NCBI GenBank assembly: GCA_037447655.1
Contig: JBBHKE010001318.1
Span: forward strand, 1 to 64,000
Origin: Zygnema cylindricum
Taxonomy: Eukaryota > Streptophyta > Zygnematophyceae > Zygnematales > Zygnemataceae
Length of the DNA stretch: 64,000 bases
Direction of reading: 5' to 3'
Part shown: piece by piece, positions 21,100-33,565 of the stretch
How positions within the stretch are numbered: position 1 is the stretch's first letter
Layout of the letters: each line of letters starts with the position of its first letter
Made by a program: the position numbers and the translations under genes
Notes under the pieces: generated by a model
The model's database searches: none
Seen by the model: only the letters and a program-made list of their open reading frames with translations
What the model was told of the DNA's origin: nothing

Positions 21100-22505
21100 A
21101 GGAGAAACAACAATTTTCAATCACTTGCAAACCAAAGAAAATTTTACCTGGTGGCTACATACCGTGATATCAGTAATTAATCACTGGAGTTTACTTTCCT
21201 TTTCCAAATAGAAGAGTTAAAGTTTTTTTTTCAACAGTTTTGTTTGACATCCAAAAGGATCGATGAGGCATCTGCTATGGAAGCAAATATCCACTTTAAA
21301 TTTGAATGGAAGCTTCACTTTTTTTTTTTTTTTTTTTTACGTTTACACGTTTGTTTGAAAGTTTATGTAAAATTTGTCTCGAAGAGTCACCAACCTCTTT
21401 CTGCATTATCTCTGTTGGGATTTCATATTTTAGGTTTCTTTGCCCTTTTTATCTGAAAGTAATAGATAACTGTATTCATCAGCACGTTGTTTATGTTGGT
21501 CCCTCGTTCAGTATTGCGATGAAGGAAGATAGATTTGCCTTTTGTTTTAATAGTCAGAGCAGGAATGTATATTGATGTCAATCTACTTCTTGAAGAGATG
21601 AGATGTACGTTCAAAAATAGCATTGTCACACACTGTTATTTGAAATGTATATGATTGCCCACTTGCTTTGGTATCAACACTTACTAAAGAGTAATGCCAC
21701 AGATTGTAGTCCACCCATTTGAAAAATGTTACGAGCACTTAATGGTGTTTGGCAAAATAAATGTGTTGAGAGATATTAAGGCATGCACCAGTCAAGCATT
21801 TGGATGCAGTGTCTCCGAAGCAAGATCATGGCACACCCAAATCCTACGGAAGAAAATGGCAAGTCCAAATGCTATTCTAAATACTATTTTCTACAGATTG
21901 TTATTCGTGATTTGCTCATGATTCATGTATAAATCGTCCACAGTAATCATCATCAGTGGAAGAACGGTTCACAAATACACGCAAAGGGACTACAAAATAC
22001 CTGCATCTTCTCAGGCTCATCTGTGAATGGAAAAATAAATTAAAGGAAAACCTTGCTTGTAAAAAGCTAATGCTGTGTTAACACGAGATCTACCTCTCCC
22101 ATTAGACAATTTGAACACCATTTTCTACATCGAGAAATTCTCCACATTTTGCAATAACCCAAGAATTCCTAATTGAGATCTATGGCAAATTTTGCCACAT
22201 GAAAGTCATTTCTAGCCCTTTACGGTCGTCAATTTTTTTCCTTCCAACCATATGCTTTTGTACCCAGATGTACCCATCGCGATTAATGCAATAACGTATT
22301 TTTTCTTTCACGTGAAGGGATGACAATTCAACTGTGTAAACCTAACAAGGACAGCGAGGAAAAGCTAATTGAGCTGGTACTAATTTTTTTTTAAAGGTTA
22401 AACATAAATGTGTACAAAATTTCTTAAGATTGCCGAGGATTTTGGCACTAAAAGCTCGCAGATTCTCAGACGCCTCGTAGACTAATCATCGTGAATAAAT
22501 AAATT
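21100..22505. other. Intergenic between convergent genes; nothing recognised
   Basis: Contains the 3' flanks of the 280-aa gene (+) and CYP37 (-). A T-run lies at 21320-21338. Part of this interval (about 22080-22505) is the source of the duplicated block at 11150-12130. Confidence 0.5.
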
Positions 22506-25500
22506 TTAGCTCCGGGGAACGACCAACTTGTCTTGCCCGGACAATAAGCGAGCTGATTGGATGACATCTCCGGTTCTCAACTGTGACAAAATCTCTTTTC
22601 CTTTCGTCACATACCTGTTACCAAAAGTCCAAAACCATAAGTCATGACACACATCAACGAAAAAAAAGAGTTGCACAACAACAAAAAGAACATGACTCTC
22701 CACCTCAATGTAAGAAAAAAACACAGTAATGGGGCAATTATAGATACCCGATTACTGGCGTTCCCAGCCAGTAACCTCAGCAACGACAGAAAAGTGTACG
22801 ACAGTACAGTTTCGTTTATGATTACGACAAATACTGGCTGGTATTGCCAGTAATCGGGTACAGATAGTAACCCTGTTACCGGCAATTCCATGGAGCAAGA
22901 ATATTGTGTATTCACCTAAACTAGGTGCAAAAAACGTCAAAATAATGCGGCACCATATACTAGCCAATACAACACTTCAAAAAAGACTTGGAATAAGGGG
23001 AGAGAGAGGACGACTTGAATAAGGAGAGAGAGAGAGAGGACAACTTGAATAAGGAGAGGGTTGAAGACAAAATAATGCCACTTACCCAAATACTGAAAAC
23101 TGGCCTTCGTCAAACGACAACCCTCCAAGCCCAGACTGCATCCCAAAAGATATCCTCCAGACTGTCAGCTCTAACTTACTGCTTTTTTTTACCCCACACA
23201 CTATCTGCTCGAAATAATCCAATCCTTATACACAACAAATCAGCGGTACTTTCACATAATAATACACATCTATCTCTTCTCCCTCTCTTCTCTATCGCTT
23301 CTCTTCTCACCTTTCTCATTCAACCATATTTTCAGGAAATAATGGTTGACTGTAAACATAGCAAGGGAAAGGGCAGGAGAACAAAACCCACATTTCGTTT
23401 ATCATAAAGGTAGACAAAAAACTGAGTGGGATGAGAGCTCGTCTCTGATTGAACGCTGTGAGACATCGCAACGGCTCCAAAAACAGACATCGGAATTACG
23501 GGAATTTCTCCGTCCTGCATGAAGTCCGTTATGGAATAAAAAAAGAACTCCAAGGATCAAAACATATTCACAATGAAAATCGAGCATTTAAACAAACAAG
23601 GCAGTTGAAGATCCTGATATCTAACCCCACCTAAAATAAAATAAAAAATCCCATTTCCTCGAATAACCCAGAAAATCACACCCCACCAAAAATAACAGAC
23701 TAGCGATTTTGATACCCAATTTTAACGCTGACAGTCTTCCATCCTCCCTCCTCCGCTTAAGTTGCTCCTTTCTCCTCCTTCCACTTGAGCAGGTAGGTCT
23801 TCCTTTCTCCCCCTCTCTCTCCCCCTCTCCCTCTCCCCCTCGCCTCTCCCTCCCGCTCTCTCCCGCTCCCTCTGCCTCTCCCTTTCCCTTTCCCTCTCCA
23901 TTTCCCACTCTCCTGCTCCCCCTCCCTCTCTCTCCCTCTCCCCCTCCCTTACCCCTCCCTGTCTCTGTCTCAGTCTCTCGCTCCCTCTCTCACTCACAGA
24001 TACACTCCCTCTCTCCCCGGGTAGAAATAGCCTATTACCTGGACGTCGAGAGGAGTTCTGTACACTGGAGCTATTTCTCCCAATGGCAAAATCTCAAGGG
24101 GTAATTCTGTTCCTAGTGTAGGATCAGCCTCCCCTAGGACTGCCTGAGGCGTAGCCTTCACTGCCACGCCGTTGTAAGCTCCTTTTTGCAACTGGTAAAG
24201 AGTACAAAAAAAAAAGGTTACAAAGGGAAAGAAAAGGAAATAATGGGAAAGGAAAGGAATTAAGAAAAGGGACGGAGAAAGAAAAAAAACCAGCTGCCCA
24301 TGAGGGGTTTGCAAGGGCAATTAAAAGCTGTATCCATCTCCATGGTATTAAGTCTCCAAGAGAATTACTGAAGTATCATGTTAGAAATCGAGGAAGAAGA
24401 GTGAGAGGAGAATCAGTGACGCGCTAATTATTTCGTATTGATTAAGGTCTCCTTCCAATGACATGTAAGGTTTCACTGAAGTTGCGATAGTTTTTGAATA
24501 ATGGAGGGTAGTGTTGTATATCGAAGGCCCTAGGCCCATACGTAATAGGCAGGTTTTCAGAGTAACACATGCTGGCCATAAGCTCCAACAAAATCGCGAT
24601 ACATCAGATCACCCAAAAAAACATAATTTTGACATCCTAAAAATTCGACAAAAACCTAGCTTCTCCGACAAAGTTACACTACTCTGCCCATCGCTATCAG
24701 AGTTAATCACTCTAATTGGCGCAAAAATCTTACCAACACTATTTAATGTGGCCAACAAAAAGTCACATATTTAAAACATAATTCGATGTTAACTCTTACA
24801 TGTTAATATTATACGGTGTTAACGATTATAATTTACTAACTCTTATAGCGATGGGCGGCATAGTTAATTTTTTTCTAAAATAAGTCAGTATGTAATGTTT
24901 CAATCTACTTGGCAAGAGAGTATCTATCCCGCCCGCCAATCATTTGTCCGGGAGCCAAGACGTAGCATGACTTTTCGTTTTTTACGCTACATAAAGTTTA
25001 GGAAGCGTCAGCCATGTGATAAATAGGAAACGTGGTACGATTACATAGATAGGAAAAAAGTTTCTTTTACTGGGTACTGTACAATATTTGTACATTCGCC
25101 CTCTCGATTTGTCACATATATAGTCTAATACAGATAGAATATATCGCACCAATATCGTCCGGATGTAAATTATTGCCGATAAAATATAGTGGTGAAAAAG
25201 CGATAATATTGAGAGCTGGACTGATCGATGATTAGACCTATCTGTTATCAGACATCTAGATCTATCCCACCACTGTTGTGCAATACACAAGGAGGGTATT
25301 CAAATGAGAGGATGTGACATGTCATAGAAGTAGCAAAGTTAGAAGACGGAATTTTTAAAGACGGTTACGCCATTATCGTAGTCCACGGAATCTTTGAATA
25401 AAGTTCGTTTAACAGTTTTTAACTGGGAATTAAAAGACTCTGTTTAGTACAAAATATGAGATAGAATGGAGAGTATCTGGTTTTTCAAAATAATACCAAA

Positions 25501-28500
25501 GGTGGCAAATCAAATATGAAGTTGCCACCACAACCCACATTAAATGAGAAGAACACGACCCAAATCAGTGAACTTGCATTTCAAGCATCCCTCGTGTGCT
25601 CCTATTAAGACTACACCGTCTATCACCTTTACTGTGGGTGAAAATTGCCTGGTTAAGAAAGGTGAAAAAGTAGTACGGACAACATTGACCCTAGTAAGAA
25701 TCTAAACAGTTGAAAATTATTCGATATAGAGTAGAGTTCAAAAATTAGCGTGGGTCACGTTTTACATTGTGAAGAAGTCAAAGACGTAAACTAATCTGGC
25801 CAATAAATGGAGGTAAAAGTGTCACAAGGCTCCAAAAGGAACAAGTACTCACCAAGTTTGCGAAGTTGCCTGCTGCAAGGGGGGCAGAATACCCATCCAG
25901 GACTACCTGTTCTCCCAACATGAGCTCAAGATAATGTTATTGAGCAGGAAAAATGCCTCTCTCCATGATCACCTGGAACCAGACACAATTCTTGCAAAGC
26001 TTATGGATTCACCTTGGAAATAATAGAAGAAAGTGAAACATAAAAGTATAAAATATATTATCCGTATGTCCATTTAATCACAGCAAACGTGACAGCAAAG
26101 GCAGTATTTTTTCTCAAAAGAAGGTTCACAAACTCCACACTGTCTTCTGCTGGAAACTGTGGTTGCAGCACGAGCTCCAACATCAGTTGTCAACACTTCT
26201 CGATGTAATCAAGGAAAACCAGATACTATAATCATCTCACCTCCAAAACCCCTGTCTGTTTCGGCCCTCCTCCCTCTGGGGAAGTGAAAGTAGACCCATC
26301 TCCTCGAAGGAGAGTGAACTCAGCAACTGCTCTCCCTGTAAGCCTGTCAAACAGACGATAAGATCTCAGTTTATCCTTTGATGTTGTACTCGTACTGGTT
26401 GGAAGATTCGAAATCGCTAGACATTCATTGGTCATAGGAATAAAAAAACCCAGATTAGCTATCCCTTCATTGGTTGCCCACTAATCATTTGGAGTAAATT
26501 CAGAGAGGTTCACAAGGGTATCCTAGATGCATACAAACTTGTTTAATATATACATACATGTGTTATACTGTCTCATATTAAAGTCTTATAATGTAGAGGG
26601 AAAGGCAGCAAGCACATAGAAGGGGTATCAAGAATTTTAGCATGCATTTAGAGGACATGTATAAGCTTCTAGAATTCTTTTAGAGGCCCATTCTAAGGCT
26701 AGAAACCAGCAAGGTCTTACCGGGGGAAATTGTTAAATTGAGCTGAAACTAAGTATGGCAATCCGGGTGCCTGTTTCCCTTCCAATCCCATACCACACTC
26801 TATTAATGCTACCCTTTTGGTGAAGGAAAGATAAATCTCTAACTTATGGACTCATTGGACCAAAATCTGCCAAAATCGAAACCACATTCAAGGATCAATT
26901 TTTTGTTGCTTTTGAAACTGCCTGGCAACCACATCTCTCTTCACAGACTTCCATAAAACTGTCCAGTAAGGGCTGGTCAATAGCAACCAGTCTAAACGTA
27001 TTGCGTAAAACACATATAATAAATTATTAGGATCTCTTAAGACCGTTTGAATTGGTGTCAATCTTTTACTCCAGCCCGTCTTTATTACACTGTCACAGGA
27101 TACCTTTTCCATGACAAAACTCACTTACCATAACAGTCACTCCTATGAAATTTAAATAAATAGGGTATAATTGAGTTGAATTACAACCAAAGTTGAAAAA
27201 ATCAAAAAAATACACGTCAATTTGCCGTGCGACGACAAAATGCTCTCGGCCCATTGAGAGCTTTGAAACTGTACTGTTTGTAAACAATATTATGCGTTGT
27301 TCAAATTTAATAAGAACTCATCACCTTATTCATAATGCAAATAAGAACTATAGAGCCAGCTTCGAGTTGAACAGGATGGCTGTTATGGTATTCCATGACA
27401 AATAATTTCATTTTTACCTGAAGGGTCTCGACTTCAGCAATGGCGTCCAGTCTTTTGTTCCAGTTTTTCTTACTGCATTGTCAACAGGGTACCTCTTCCA
27501 TGACTAGAATCATCTTTTCCACAACAAATAATTTTAGCATTACCTGAAGAGTTTCAATTTCAGCGATGGTGTCCAATGTTGCAGCTAATCGAGATGCAAC
27601 TTTGTCAGCATCTTGCAGTTGTACAGCAGCAAGGAGTCCCTCCAAAGATCCCTGTGGAACAGTCAACAGTGAAAATAAATTTAGCTCGATTTGTACTCAA
27701 GATCCAACAATATATTTTTGTGTCTCAGCTCTCTAATTTCCTGACTGTTTTAGTTGAACAGCAGCAGGAGTCCCTCTAAACATCCCTGTGAAACAGTCAC
27801 AAGTCAAAATAGATCTAGCTCGATATGTATGAAATAAGATTTTTTTTTTCTGTGCCTCGGCTATAAATTTGCCTGATTTGCTTTAACTCTGTGTCAAGAG
27901 TTGTGTTCTGTCTTAAATCAAAACAACAGACTGAGAAATTAGAAAAACAAAACAATGATTTTTTGTGTGACTCAGCTATACATTTTCCTGGTTTGCTTAA
28001 CTGGGTGTTAAAGAGCTTTTTTGTCTTTCGTGAAAACAACAGACTGAAAAATTATAAAACAAAACAATGGTTTTTTGTTTCGCGGCTATAGTTGTTCCTT
28101 GCTGGCATGACTCTGAGTCAAAAGCTGTTCTGTCTTTCGTGACTAAGAACTTCGATCATCTCAGAGGTGTTTCAAAAACTTTAGTCTTCCTCCCAACCCT
28201 CAACCCGGTATCATTTCTGCGAGAATGTTCATAGAATACAAAATGCACTCTGGTTTTGCTCTCGAGGGATGAACTGTTTTAAAATGGAGCCATAGTTCAA
28301 ATGTGTAAAAACAACTGGAAATGCTCTCTGTCGTAAACCCATACTATAAAACTATTAAATCGTATGATTCGCTAGAGTATGGAGTCACCGCATATCAAAA
28401 TTCCAATTAGTTTGGCACATTTGAACTACGAATGGAACGCCTCCATAAGACAGCAAGAAAACCACGAGTTGCAAATCTCTTCTCTGTTAGCTTACCTTCC

Positions 28501-31500
28501 CTGTAAGCATTTGGTCATAAAGCTCTTGACCTTTACTTAAGGAGGCTGCAGGAACTGCAGCCAAAATTGAAGCTTTTTCCTTTTTCGTGAGCTGTACAAA
28601 CCCAAGAGCCCCTTGAAAAATCAAATCAAACACTTAATTTCTTCAATAAAAAAAGCCTCCTTAGGCCAAGTTTTACCATTTTTTGAAAAGGACATTCAGA
28701 ACGTTAGAAAAAAAAAGATGCTACTGCATGAATAGATAAAAGATCGTTTTCAGATAGCAAGTTTTTCTTGCAAAAGTCGACTGGAGGCTGGATACATTAA
28801 TAACAAATCTGACATATATTTAACACTTGTCAACTTCCAAAAAAATTGATCATCCAGTAACAGCAGATTTATTGTTTTGACCCACAGGACCCCAAACCGT
28901 TTCAAATCTTCATCGCTGAAATGACTGAGTTTTTTGTCCAAAGTGACATAACGGGAATGAACTTGCTGCAAAGATCTGAAGACAAACCATGTCATGCAAA
29001 GCTAAAACTAGATGTGACCCAACAGTTTGGACTACAACATTCGGCTTTTCATCGGGCAAGCTGAGTTTGAATATCATGCTTTGAACCACCTCCTATTTGA
29101 CAAATGCAGAGACCATCTACAGTCAATGTATAAGACTCAAATAGACAACAAGGATTGCCATCAGCAGAATAGGGGGCAAACCTCGATGGCCTTCTTCACG
29201 TTGCTCTCCATTGTGCCGTACGGCTTCCGTTGAGGAATACGGAGCAAAAAAAATATCTCTTCCAATGAATTCTGCAACCCACAAGGTCCAGTCTCGAATT
29301 GCTCCTAAGGAACGAATTTAAGTATCACTACATCTCCTTCAAAATAACTTTTTTTTCCTACTCAATAACCCGAATAGTCCAGCCCAGTCTCTCTAAACGA
29401 AATGCACTGACAAAAAAGTACCACACATTTCAGTTCACACCCATAATATTTACTCGAGCATATCTTGCAAACCATCAGAAATTCCAAATAAAACGTATGG
29501 AAACATAAATACAGAGCTTGCATTGAAATGATTTTCCCTACCTGTACAGTCTTCATTGTTGCATTAACTGCTGGAATTGAACGACGAAGTGCCACTTCAC
29601 TTGTTCGAGGTAATTTTGCGACATCCGGAGAGTACAGCACAGCCTCAGCTGTGCCTGGTCCAAAGGCCCACTCTCCCATATGAGGATTTGAACTTCCCTC
29701 TAAAGAAATGGGTCCCAAAGCTTGCACAAGAGTGAGAGTAATGGCTGTCACAGCATGTCCTATTTTGGAGAAAATAGGGGACTGACTCTGGCTCTCCTGT
29801 TAAACAAGTGCAAGAAGGACAAACAAGAAGAGACAGAAGATGACTCAGAACATTATCAAGAGGACCGTCGGTACAAGAAAACTGTCAATATCAGGTGTGG
29901 ATTCTTATTCATGCTCGTTATATGCTCTTGTGGCACAATGCAGCTGTCGTTTTTGAATGGTGTTTACTATATTTCTTGACTCTTTGGCATACTTGTGTGA
30001 TATAGAAAACTCCAGTTGTACAGAAATGTGTTGCTTGAATTTCAAAATTTATAGATTGGTGATATCCAGGCGATTCAGGTCATAGTGGGATATAAATTTT
30101 GCAACATTTCCATGGAAGGCTGCTTTCAAGTTTACCCTTTCGTGTCATATAAAATCCCGTTAGATCAATATTCAGCTTGCTCTGTCACAAGAAGCATTAG
30201 TCTGACTGAAAGCTGAATTTGCTAAAGTTTTGCTCAAGTTTTTGCTTAGCCGTTTTTTACAAAGCTTTCATCTAGCTTTTTTTTTTTTTTGTTATTTATC
30301 TATCCTTTCACTTTTGAACAAATACAAACCGGTGTAGTTTTCAATCCTCTATCGGATTCAACACAGTTATAAATCATAAAATTAAAAGGAGACAGCTTTT
30401 GCTCAAACTTCTTTAAACATATTACACTTTGCTTTCCTGACTCTTCAGTTAGCATAGGCATTCTCCTGTAGATATTGCCTTTATGGAAAAGGGAACAGTT
30501 TTTCATGAGCTAGTGAACAACTTCCAATCATAAAATGTCATGCAAGTAATTTCATATATCTGGTGAGCGTGTGACACGGGTTTCAAATGTCCGGTCAAGG
30601 CACGATTATAAAATCCTTGTTGTCACAAGTCATAAAATCTTACACCTTCTTTCTCTCTCCTTCATAGTCCTTGAATCTACACCTCCATTGTTTTCTCACA
30701 CCTTCATAGTCAATGAATCTTACACCTTCATTGTTTTCTCTCACCTTGATAGTCATACACGTCATTGCTTTCTCTCACCTTCGCAGTCATTGAATCTACG
30801 CCTTCACGGTTTTCTCTCACCTTCGTAGATGACAGTGGAGCTGATGACAAATCACCCACAGTCTTCGAAGTTTCAGAGGCCTTCAGAATACATTTTGAAT
30901 GCATGAATCTATATCCTTCCCCTATCCCTCTACCACCCTGTCTAACACCACGACTGCTTGCATGGCGCGTAAGGCTTTCCGAAATATAAAGCTGCCTGTT
31001 AATTGAGAAAAAATGTCAAGAAATGTCAACAACCAAAACAAAGTTTTCTACCAAAAAATTCGTGAAAAAATGTATCAAGGCACAAAATCCGCAAAAAGGA
31101 ACAGAAAAAAAAAAATGTGTTTCTCATTTGAAAGGCATTGCAGATATGCATGCTTGGAAGAATGCTGTCCATAACCATAAGAGTGGTTTATAAGATTTGG
31201 AAAAAAAGAATACAAAGCAACTCCATATCAACAGCTCATGTTACTCAGCAACTCATGTATTGGATGAAAAAGTGCACATAATTGCCTATAAAATATTATT
31301 TTTTGACAATATAAATAAACAGAGTTTTCTTAGGCAACTACGTGCACTTTTTCATTAGATAAAAGAGTTGCTATAAAGACGGCAGAAATTTTATTTGTCA
31401 AACGGATTTTAGAACCAACTCCAAATCCCAGCATTGCTTGTAGACAATGTTAGGATTAATATTAACAATAATACTAGCTATATTATCCAATTAACAGTTG

Positions 31501-31757
31501 AAAGAAGGTTAGAAATTGAATAAAGTCTCCATATTATCAGCAAGCATCGATACTTGCAGATAATAAGTACAAACTGAGGTAAAAGACTAAAACGATAAAG
31601 ACCAGCAGTGGTTGAAAGGGTGGAAACGAATCTCTCACCTTCCTGAAGAAAAAATAGCATCGCTAGATGACAAAGTCCAAGGGGATACCATAGAAAACGG
31701 GGAAGATACGGCCAGGGAAGCCATGGGATTGGCAGATGCAATGGCACAGGAAGCCAT
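22506..31757 (-). CDS. CYP37: CYP37-type thylakoid-lumen cyclophilin
   Basis: Twelve exons on the minus strand all join in phase to 488 aa: 31639-31757, 30821-30995, 29542-29796, 29182-29271, 28496-28591, 27544-27651, 26241-26375, 25853-25906, 24039-24191, 23392-23514, 23086-23135 and 22506-22614. It is a high-molecular-weight cyclophilin of the CYP37/CYP38 group. The N-terminus is Ala/Ser-rich like a chloroplast transit peptide. A hydrophobic segment at about 113-128 precedes TAEA|VLYSPD (cut predicted after residue 150), as expected for lumen import. A helical domain follows (LRIPQRKPYGTMESNVKKA), then the cyclophilin-like barrel (LDGYSAPLAAGNF, SVFGAVAMSHS, SGLGGLSFDEGQFSVFG). Arabidopsis CYP37 is of similar length. 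The group is linked to electron transport and photosystem protection; isomerase activity is reported to be weak or absent. The acceptor of the 26241-26375 exon is less certain than the others. Confidence 0.92.
23800..24010. repeat. CT-rich (plus strand) microsatellite in a CYP37 intron
   Basis: A CTCTCCCCCTCC-type array lies between the 24039-24191 and 23392-23514 exons, just after the donor in transcript order. It is GA-rich on the transcribed strand. Confidence 0.85.
24682..24860. mobile_element. Family A MITE in a CYP37 intron
   Basis: The left end CTCTGCCCATCGCTATCAGAG and right end ACTCTTATAGCGATGGGCGGCA are flanked by TA. The interior contains a shortened family core. Confidence 0.75.
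27385..27465 (-). pseudogene. Decayed partial copy of CYP37 exon 6 (3' part and donor)
   Basis: ACCTGAAGGGTCTCGACTTC at 27417-27436 and its neighbours match the end of the true exon at 27542-27590, including the GT donor. The rest of the exon is lost. Confidence 0.7.
27755..27795 (-). pseudogene. Decayed partial copy of CYP37 exon 6 (acceptor and 5' part)
   Basis: GTTGAACAGCAGCAGGAGTC at 27755-27774 and the bases after it match the acceptor and first codons of the real exon at 27620-27660. On the minus strand the copy reads GGATGTTTAGAGG and soon hits a stop. More distant tandem copies of the same intron text follow to about 28150. Confidence 0.7.
28291..28430. mobile_element. Family B MITE with 8-bp target duplication
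   Basis: The ends CATAGTTCAAATGTGTAAAA and CACATTTGAACTACG are flanked by AATGGAGC (28283-28290) and AATGGAAC (28431-28438), a 7/8 match. It lies in a CYP37 intron. Confidence 0.88.
30640..30825 (-). repeat. Tandem repeat carrying the CYP37 exon 2 splice donor
   Basis: Four to five units of about 34-43 bp read, on the minus strand, GAAG|GTGAGAGAAAA followed by CAATGAAGGTGTAGATTCAA. The first unit contains the predicted exon 2 donor (exon end 30821). Further GT donors with the same context follow exon-end positions 30779, 30745 and 30702. Confidence 0.88.
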
Positions 31758-32138
31758 GGCTCCAACTGGACTAAACTATCTCAAAAAAACTGAGGCTTTT
31801 CCTCTTTGCTTGGACTCCTACAGAGAGTGTAGGGGCTGGGGAATATCCAGGATCAACTGCCACCTGGATAAGGTTCAAATTCTGAAGTACAGAATTAAAA
31901 AGTTTAACATTTGTTCTTAGCGAGCCACGTAGAGAGGTACAGATCATCTAGAATATCCTAGATCAACGGTCAGTCAGTTTAGGCTTTAGACCCAATTCTG
32001 ACCTGTAACTGATTTTTATTACACTGTATAACTGCGCTATTCTTTCTCAGGCACGTGTAACGTTTTCTTTCAGGACGTGGCTTGTACTATATTGGCTGAA
32101 CACGTATACAGAAAAAAGTACAGTCCGTGAATCGGTTA
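31758..32138. other. 5' flank of CYP37; no gene
   Basis: Presumed promoter region of the minus-strand CYP37 gene. No TATA-like element can be placed with confidence. Confidence 0.4.
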
Positions 32139-33097
32139 GAGGGTGTCCCCATGTATTAAAGTATCGACTTTTCTCTGTCGTTTTTGCCCCAAAATTCAAG
32201 GAACTTTGAGAAAAACTTTAGCCGTACGATAAAATCATTTTTACCAACGTACAGTGAACGTCAATTCGATACTTCGAATGTACTGCATGTTTGTCGTCAT
32301 GTGATTGCATTTTGGCCTTTTCCTCTTTTCGACCCCCCGGGCAAAAGAATCCAACCCATCAAAAAACTTCATCAAAATTCCCCTCGAGAGGGTGTTTTTA
32401 GTTCAAGTATCGCCCAAACAGCTAATGAAAAATGAACCACGCACGTGCCACACGAGTGAGAACATTTTAGGACGAAGGAGAGTACTCGCTATTTTTCACC
32501 TTGCCCGTCACGCGCATGTACGAAAAAGTCGAGTATGTACGGAAAAAAAATTGGAGGGATCTCGGACCTCCACTTTCATTCATGGGTCCTTTGCATAATT
32601 TTGCACCGTCGTTGCCTCTCCCCTCTCCCTCTCACTTTCACTTTCATCTCACACTTTTTAGAATGAGGCACGACAATTGTGGTATGAAATGAAAGATATT
32701 TGGAAAATAAATCTTTTCACTACCTTTATGTATATTTTTATGGCAAGTCGAGTGAGAAAAGTCGAAAAAACGAAATCGAGTAGCCATGGCCGAAAGTTCT
32801 TAAATATGTGAAGTCGACGTTGTCACAAGTGAGCATGGCGTCACAATGTCACAAAAACCAAAACATTTGCCATATCACAAAATTACAAAAATCTAGTCGT
32901 CAAAACTGTCGTTGCTGGCGTCACCAATTTCGTAGCCGTCTTCAACCGTCACAAAGTTGTACTTACGTCTACAACCGTCACATTTCAAAGTTCCGATTTC
33001 ATTTTCGCACATCGTGACGCTCTTCAAAGTAGTACAAAGATTCTTCACTACATTCACAAATACTTTATCAAAGTACCAATATCATGGGAATTCCCCT
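32139..33097. mobile_element. GGGTGTCCCCATG-family transposon, TTA duplication
   Basis: The left end GAGGGTGTCCCCATGTATT follows TTA at 32136-32138; the right end CATGGGAATTCCCCT precedes TTA at 33098-33100. The interior matches the copy at 49107-50038 along its length, including the ATGGGTCC and CTCGGACCTCCAC motifs and a CTCTCCC tract. A 3-bp TTA duplication suggests a PIF/Harbinger-type mechanism. No intact transposase frame is seen. Confidence 0.85.
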
Positions 33098-33291
33098 TTA
33101 GTGTTATTACTTAAAAACATTATATTCCACCGCCACTAAATTTTGACCCTCACATGTTCACATGTGATAGATTAAGGGTTTTCTTTGTCGTTTTCCTCCA
33201 AAGCTTAGCCTGCAACAAGAAAATCTTCACTCGCACCAAAAAAATGAAAAAAATGAAAATACCACAGCACAATTTGTGTCATTTTACAAAC

Positions 33292-33565
33292 TGAGAGAGG
33301 GAGAGGGAGAGGAGGGAGGGAGGGAGAGGGGAGAGGGAGGGGGGGGGGGAGAGGGGCAGGGGACCGGAGCGGGCAGATCGGATGGGGATGGGATGAGTTT
33401 GCCGAGATCGAGGGAGAGGTGGAGGGGAAGGGATGATTGGAGTGAGGGAGGGAGGGAGGGGAGGGAGAGGAGGAACGGAGAGGAGGGAGGGATGGAGATG
33501 GGGGAGGGAGGGAGGGAAGGGGGGCAGGATGGGGTGGAGGGAGGTAGGGAGAGGAGGGAGGGAGG
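33292..33565. repeat. GGGAGG/GAGAGG microsatellite
   Basis: A purine array of about 270 bases. Overlapping frames on both strands are open because of composition only. Confidence 0.88.
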
